DNA of 64,000 bases, taken from NCBI GenBank assembly GCA_028285305.1, contig JANQPV010000014.1, positions 1 to 64,000 of the forward strand, written 5' to 3'. The stretch comes from Alphaproteobacteria bacterium. GTDB taxonomy: Bacteria; Pseudomonadota; Alphaproteobacteria; SMXP01. Position 1 is the stretch's first letter; each line of letters begins with the position of its first letter. The notes under the pieces were generated by a model that was given only the letters and a program-made list of their open reading frames with translations, did no database searches and was not told the origin of the DNA. Positions 59,454-64,000 of this stretch are shown one piece after another. Position numbers and translations under genes: made by a program.

Positions 59454-62400
59454 TTATTTTCTCAGCTGTTCCGCCAACTGCCGGAGCTCACTCTCAGCCA
59501 ACATGATTTTCGAAACCGTCCAATCGCCGGAGTGAGAAAGAGTTTCTATCACCCGGTGGGCTCGACTGATGTCCGCTTGGTTCTCATTCATCCAGGACGT
59601 AATCTCGGCTTTGGCTCCGTTGGTGCTTGCGTAGGCCAGGGCAGATCCGGCCAAAGAATACTGCAGAGCATCAAAACTCTCTGTGGCTCGGCGCAATGTG
59701 AGCCTGTCCCAGTGCTCAGCGCCTTTCATTTCGATCGATTGGTCTCTGCACGCATTGATGTCCAATTGATGGCCAATCTCAAAGTAAGCAGTTGCAACAT
59801 CGGCGACTGAGAATCCGGTCGCTTCTGTCAGCCGGCAGATGTCGCACCCAGCTCGCAATGGGTCAAGAGTGGCAATTTTGGTCGCTAGCTCGGAAGGAAC
59901 ACCCGCTTCGACCATGTTGTTTTTATGCTGGCTGACACGTTCTTTGCGTTCTTGTGTGAGATAATTGCATACATTGGCTGCCAGCTCTTGCACGTGGGAC
60001 TGAAATATATCGACAGCACCTGCGATCCCCGTGCGCGCGCTCACGGGACGCGTTCGCAGGAACCAATTGACTTGGCGCCTGAGAAAATCCATGACGGCCC
60101 CGTGCAAGTTCCATTGCACTTTGGATGGGACAGTATTGTCCAGCCGATTGATCTCGCTTCTCAAGTTGCCGATCGCAAAGATGCGGTCGACAATCACAAA
60201 GGCTCGCACTATTTCGTCGGTGCCGGCGCCCGTCACGTCAGATGCTCTGTTCACAAATGTAATACCACCATAGTTGACGATCCTGTTCGAGAGAACAGTT
60301 GCGATGATTTCACGGCGGAGTTGGTGACCGGTGATTTGGGTACGATATTTGTCCCGCACTCGAGACGGAAAATAGTTGATGATCTCCTCATCGAGATCAG
60401 AACCGCTCAAGTAATCGCTAGAGCAGATATCCTCAAATATTTGGAGCTTGGAGTAGGCCAGGAGCACCGACATTTCGGGGCGGGTTAAACACTCGTCTTT
60501 TAGGACGCGCTCCGACAGTTCCTCATCGTTCGGCAATACTTCGACTTCGCGATCAAGAACGCCATCTTGTTCCAAATCCGTTATAAGGCGTTTGTATGAG
60601 TCGATGTCGCGTTGCCCCGTTTGCTGAGCCAGTGACAGGGTCAATGTCTGCTCATAATTGTTTTCGAGGACAAGACTTGCGACTTCGTCGGTCATGTCAA
60701 CGAGGAGCTGGTTGCGCTCGTCGACCGTAAGACCTCCGGACTTCATTGCGGACGTTAAAAGAATCTTGATATTTACTTCGTGGTCAGAACAGTCAACGCC
60801 TGCAGAATTATCGATCGCGTCTGTATTGATGCGACCACCATTCATCGCGAATGAAATTCGGCCTCGCTGCGTGATTCCAAGATTTGCACCTTCGCCTATG
60901 ACTTTCGCCCGCACCTCGTTAGCGCCGACCCGGATCGCATCGTTGGCCCGGTCGCCTACCATTGTGTCGTGTTCATCTTCGGATTTAATGTAGGTGCCGA
61001 TCCCTCCGAACCACATGAGTTCGACAGGGGCCCGCAGGATTGCTCGCATGAGCTGATGGGGGGTGACGGCGTCGGTGTCAAGGTCAAGTGCCGATTTGAT
61101 TTCAGCCGACAGACGAATCGATTTCAGCGTACGCGAAAAAATGCCGCCACCGTCTGAGATCAGGTCCGTGTTGTAGTCCGCCCAACTCGAACGGGGTAGA
61201 TCGAAAAGGCGCCGTCTCTCCTTGAAACTCGTGTCCGGATCGGGATTTGGATCGATGAAGATATGGCGGTGATCGAAGGCCGCGACGAGCTGGATCTTTT
61301 CGGACAGCAGCATGCCGTTACCGAACACGTCTCCGGACATGTCGCCCACGCCTGCGACTGTGAAGGATTCGTTTTGGATATCCTTGCCTTCCTCACGAAA
61401 GTGGCGTTTCACGGCTTCCCAAGCACCGCGGGCCGTTATGCCCATCTTTTTGTGGTCATAGCCATTGGAGCCGCCGGATGCGAAGGCATCGTCGAGCCAG
61501 AACCCATAATCTGCAGACAGACTGTTGGCAATGTCGGAGAATGTGGCCGTGCCTTTGTCGGCCGCTACGACCAAATAAGGATCGTTCTCATCATGCGCCA
61601 AGACCTTCGGGGGGGTGATGAGTTGGCCGTTCTCGACGTTATCCGTCACATCCAGCAGGCTCGAGATGAATGTTTTATAGGCTTCTATGCCAATGCGCTG
61701 ACTCTCTTCGCGGCTCAGGTTTCCGTTTAGCTTTCTTGGCACAAAGCCGCCTTTGGAACCAACGGGTACGATAACGGCGTTTTTAACTTTCTGGGCTTTC
61801 ACAAGCCCCAGAACTTCGGTGCGGTAATCTTCCCTGCGGTCAGACCAACGCAATCCGCCCCGGGCGACTTTGCCGAAGCGGATGTGGATTCCCTCCACGT
61901 CCGGCGCGTAGGTAAAGATCTCCGCAAACGGTTTGGGCAGAGGCATCCCTTGGACGTTTTGGCTGCTAATCTTAAACGATGCATAGGACTTGGGTTCGCC
62001 CTTTGCATCAAGTTGGAAGAAGTTTGTCCGCCATATGCTCTCGATGAGATTGATGAGTTGTCGGAATATTTGATCCTCATCGAGACTTTCTACAGCATCG
62101 AGCTCATTGGTTAGCTGTTCGGTCACCTCTCTCACGCGGTTCTCGCGCGTGTGCCGGTCGATTGCCTCAGGTTCAAACTTTTCTTTGAACAGTTGGACAA
62201 TGAGACCCGTCACTTTGGGATATTTGTTGAGAACGGAGACCGTGTATTGTTTGGACAGTCCGAGCCCGATCAAGCGCAGATATCTTGATAGCGCGCGCAA
62301 CAAACCGACATATCGCCACGAGAGTGACTGCCGTGCCACGAGCTTGTTGAAGGCATCGTTTTCGTTGCGGCTGCTCCAGACCGCGATAAAGGTATCTTCG

Positions 62401-64000
62401 AGTTTCTTGTAGACGTCGTTGCCGTGTGCGCGCTCCACTTCGATCATATTCATACTGAATTCATGGATCCAGATACAGTCGTCCTCTCGGGAAATGCGAT
62501 AGCCTTGTTCATGAAGGATCTTGAACCCCATATTCTCCAGGATCGGGACAATATCGCTGAGGGGGGCGGCTTCTTGTGCCCGGTAGAGTTTGAACTTGGT
62601 GACGCCCTGCTCGTCGGGTGAGTCGGAATAGCGGACGGTGATTTCCGGGTAGGCTGGCAAAGTTTCCAATACCGCAATGTCTGTTACAGCTTCTCTTGTA
62701 CTTGTATGCTCAGTGTACGATGCAGGAAACCCATTGTGATATCTGCTGAGGAGTTCTCTGGATTCTGGGCGCGTGTGTTGTTGACGCAGCGCAATTTCCA
62801 AACGGTCGGACCACGTTTGTGTGATTTCGCTTATCTGGCGTTCGAGTTCCGGTTCGTCAAATGCGGACTCGGGAGGTCTTTCGTCGAATCCGATAATCAT
62901 ATGGACACGAGCCAATGTGGAATCATCGAAGTAGGGATAGTAGGCCGAAAGACGACCGTTAAAGGCCTGGACGAGGCAATCGGAAATGCGTTCACGTACG
63001 TCAGAAGAATAACGGTCGCGCGGAACATAAACCAATGCGGATGCATACCGATCAAAGCGATCGGGGCGAAGCAGCAACCGCGTTTTGGGGCGTTCATAGA
63101 TGTCGCGGATACGTGTTGCAGAGCGGCAAATTTCGTCTTCGGTCAGTTGGAAGAGCTCGTCCCGCGGAAACTTTTCGACAATGTTCAGAAGATCTCGGTA
63201 CGCAATATTTGCATTTCTTTGCTTGGGGGATCCAAGCGCTTTTCTTACCCGGCGCGACAACAATGGAATGTTGAGGACGGATTCGTTGTAGGCTTCGGCA
63301 GTGAACAAACCTACGAAACGGCATTCTCCGCACAATTGTCCGTTTTCATCGAATCTCTTTATCCCGACATAGTCCATGTGAACCCGGCGGTGGATGTGAG
63401 ATTGGGTATTGGATTTGGTGATTAAAAGCGGAACCGGCATGGCCATGAACTCACGGCGTTCCGGCGTTAGGCTTTTGTTCTGAACACGCCTTAAAATTGT
63501 CAGGTTGGGATCACGCAAAACGCCAAGACTTGTTCCCTCGACGGGAACCAGGTCCCCAGTCTCCAAATCTCCGGTCAGGTCGTATTCTCTCGAGCCCAAA
63601 AACGAAAAGTGGTTGTCGCGGAGCCAATGCAAAAAGGCATTGGCTTCGTATATTTCATCTTCCGGTAATTGAGCCGGATTTTGTTCCAGATGTTCGATCA
63701 TGCCGTCCAAACGCCGAAGCATCGCGTCGAAATCGGAAACCACTGTTTCGACATCGCGCAGTAGTTTCTCGATCCGTTGAACGAGTTCGATGCGCGCATC
63801 CTGATCCGGTAACTGGTCTGTCTGGATGTGAATCACGATTTCGCGCGGCTGTGTTTCGTCTGAGCGTTCGTAGGAAGGTAGGGCTTCCCTCTTGCCGTCC
63901 GCGTTTCGCGTCCAGTCCATCATGGGGTGAGAGACGGCATAGACGAACAGATTCCTTGCTGAGAGTTCTCCGAGAATTGTGTCCACAACGAAGGGACGCT
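59454..64000 (-). CDS. gdhZ: NAD-dependent glutamate dehydrogenase, large (about 180 kDa) type; 5' end beyond the window
   Basis: Oxidatively deaminates glutamate to 2-oxoglutarate with NAD. About 1515 residues are visible, continuous to the window edge; the family has about 1600, so roughly 90 N-terminal residues are missing. The regulatory N-terminal half includes LLRPDRFDRYASALVYVPRDR. The catalytic core includes GGLRWSDRREDYRTEVLGLV and AQKVKNAVIVPVGSKGGFVP with the active-site Lys, then TVAGVGDMSGDVFGNGMLLS and FGGIGTYIKS. The frame is open across the edge (RPFVVDTILGEL), so the GTG near 63986 is not a real start. In this region it could also receive glutamate from the arginine-proline route. 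A large class gdh is typical of alphaproteobacteria. Confidence 0.95.
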   Translation of the reverse strand, partial: RPFVVDTILGELSARNLFVYAVSHPMMDWTRNADGKREALPSYERSDETQPREIVIHIQTDQLPDQDARIELVQRIEKLLRDVETVVSDFDAMLRRLDGMIEHLEQNPAQLPEDEIYEANAFLHWLRDNHFSFLGSREYDLTGDLETGDLVPVEGTSLGVLRDPNLTILRRVQNKSLTPERREFMAMPVPLLITKSNTQSHIHRRVHMDYVGIKRFDENGQLCGECRFVGLFTAEAYNESVLNIPLLSRRVRKALGSPKQRNANIAYRDLLNIVEKFPRDELFQLTEDEICRSATRIRDIYERPKTRLLLRPDRFDRYASALVYVPRDRYSSDVRERISDCLVQAFNGRLSAYYPYFDDSTLARVHMIIGFDERPPESAFDEPELERQISEITQTWSDRLEIALRQQHTRPESRELLSRYHNGFPASYTEHTSTREAVTDIAVLETLPAYPEITVRYSDSPDEQGVTKFKLYRAQEAAPLSDIVPILENMGFKILHEQGYRISREDDCIWIHEFSMNMIEVERAHGNDVYKKLEDTFIAVWSSRNENDAFNKLVARQSLSWRYVGLLRALSRYLRLIGLGLSKQYTVSVLNKYPKVTGLIVQLFKEKFEPEAIDRHTRENRVREVTEQLTNELDAVESLDEDQIFRQLINLIESIWRTNFFQLDAKGEPKSYASFKISSQNVQGMPLPKPFAEIFTYAPDVEGIHIRFGKVARGGLRWSDRREDYRTEVLGLVKAQKVKNAVIVPVGSKGGFVPRKLNGNLSREESQRIGIEAYKTFISSLLDVTDNVENGQLITPPKVLAHDENDPYLVVAADKGTATFSDIANSLSADYGFWLDDAFASGGSNGYDHKKMGITARGAWEAVKRHFREEGKDIQNESFTVAGVGDMSGDVFGNGMLLSEKIQLVAAFDHRHIFIDPNPDPDTSFKERRRLFDLPRSSWADYNTDLISDGGGIFSRTLKSIRLSAEIKSALDLDTDAVTPHQLMRAILRAPVELMWFGGIGTYIKSEDEHDTMVGDRANDAIRVGANEVRAKVIGEGANLGITQRGRISFAMNGGRINTDAIDNSAGVDCSDHEVNIKILLTSAMKSGGLTVDERNQLLVDMTDEVASLVLENNYEQTLTLSLAQQTGQRDIDSYKRLITDLEQDGVLDREVEVLPNDEELSERVLKDECLTRPEMSVLLAYSKLQIFEDICSSDYLSGSDLDEEIINYFPSRVRDKYRTQITGHQLRREIIATVLSNRIVNYGGITFVNRASDVTGAGTDEIVRAFVIVDRIFAIGNLRSEINRLDNTVPSKVQWNLHGAVMDFLRRQVNWFLRTRPVSARTGIAGAVDIFQSHVQELAANVCNYLTQERKERVSQHKNNMVEAGVPSELATKIATLDPLRAGCDICRLTEATGFSVADVATAYFEIGHQLDINACRDQSIEMKGAEHWDRLTLRRATESFDALQYSLAGSALAYASTNGAKAEITSWMNENQADISRAHRVIETLSHSGDWTVSKIMLAESELRQLAEQLRK

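Noticed and set aside
1-64000. CRISPR array, prophage, insertion sequence or integrated element
   Set aside because: No evenly spaced direct repeats, transposase, integrase or phage structural genes were seen. The only mobile-looking unit is the GIY-YIG element at 23306-23703.

Overview
The window reads as ordinary chromosome from an alphaproteobacterium with a metabolically broad, probably hydrocarbon-oxidising lifestyle. The evidence is the very large NAD-glutamate dehydrogenase, a CC0125/CC1285-type lipoprotein, the rsmB-rpe-heparinase-purH neighbourhood, the two families of GTCAT-type intergenic palindromes, and a catabolic set of a CYP153-like P450, two Baeyer-Villiger-type monooxygenases, a haloalkane dehalogenase and five TetR regulators. 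A Parvibaculum-like or marine Rhodospirillales-like relative is my inference from gene content; the sequence contains no rRNA to settle it.

Region by region. 1-9.3 kb: tRNA-Gly(GCC), cobO, then a cobalamin riboswitch driving a tightly overlapped B12 operon (btuB, btuF, btuC, btuD, cobQ, cbiB, cobD) for corrinoid capture and late assembly. 9.3-10.8 kb: a perfect Zur-type palindrome, a secreted histidine phosphatase and a DUF3299 protein, a likely zinc-starvation pair. 11-15.5 kb: an unknown 180-residue protein, a CYP153-like P450 and its divergent TetR facing each other across a symmetric double promoter, then a BVMO. 15.5-18 kb: AsnC/Lrp regulator divergent from arginase and ornithine cyclodeaminase (arginine to ornithine to proline). 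18-27.4 kb: alpha/beta hydrolase, molybdopterin oxidoreductase, thiolase with its DUF35 partner, a GIY-YIG gene nested inside inverted GTCAT repeats, nitroreductase, a methyltransferase-TetR pair, mobA and an SDR. 27.4-32.6 kb: aldo/keto reductase, folD, yggT, and a group of envelope orphans (AsmA-like protein, a miniature FlgC-like rod protein divergent from a secreted FliL-like protein, a lipoprotein). 32.6-36.5 kb: a response regulator / 7TM hybrid-input histidine kinase / response regulator triad.

36.5-48.3 kb: a tautomerase-fold protein without Pro-1, a membrane-anchored metallo-beta-lactamase-fold protein, a TetR / PF10118 metal protein / zinc alcohol dehydrogenase operon, class II aldolase, acyl-CoA synthetase, haloalkane dehalogenase with divergent TetR and palindromic operators, a small membrane protein, a second long BVMO and its LmrA/YxaF-type TetR. 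48.4-56.2 kb: rsmB, rpe, heparinase II/III-like protein, a CapD/WbpM-type sugar-nucleotide dehydratase and purH. 56.2-64 kb: DUF2959 lipoprotein, Atg22/UMF1-type MFS transporter, class C beta-lactamase-fold hydrolase, and NAD-glutamate dehydrogenase running off the right edge.

How the parts fit: P450, BVMOs, dehalogenase, alcohol dehydrogenase, acyl-CoA synthetase and thiolase are the kinds of steps needed to oxidise aliphatic or cyclic substrates to acyl-CoA, each local block having its own TetR and visible operator. MobA supplies the bis-MGD cofactor that the molybdopterin oxidoreductase needs. The items I consider most worth a second look are the divergent FlgC-like/FliL-like pair (30.7-31.6 kb), the Zur-box phosphatase-DUF3299 pair (9.3-10.8 kb), the symmetric double promoter with a probably leaderless TetR mRNA (13.2 kb), and the GIY-YIG unit bounded by inverted repeats (23.3-23.7 kb). 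No CRISPR array, prophage, transposase or rRNA was seen, and no gene-free stretch over 300 bases exists apart from the cobO-btuB leader that holds the riboswitch.
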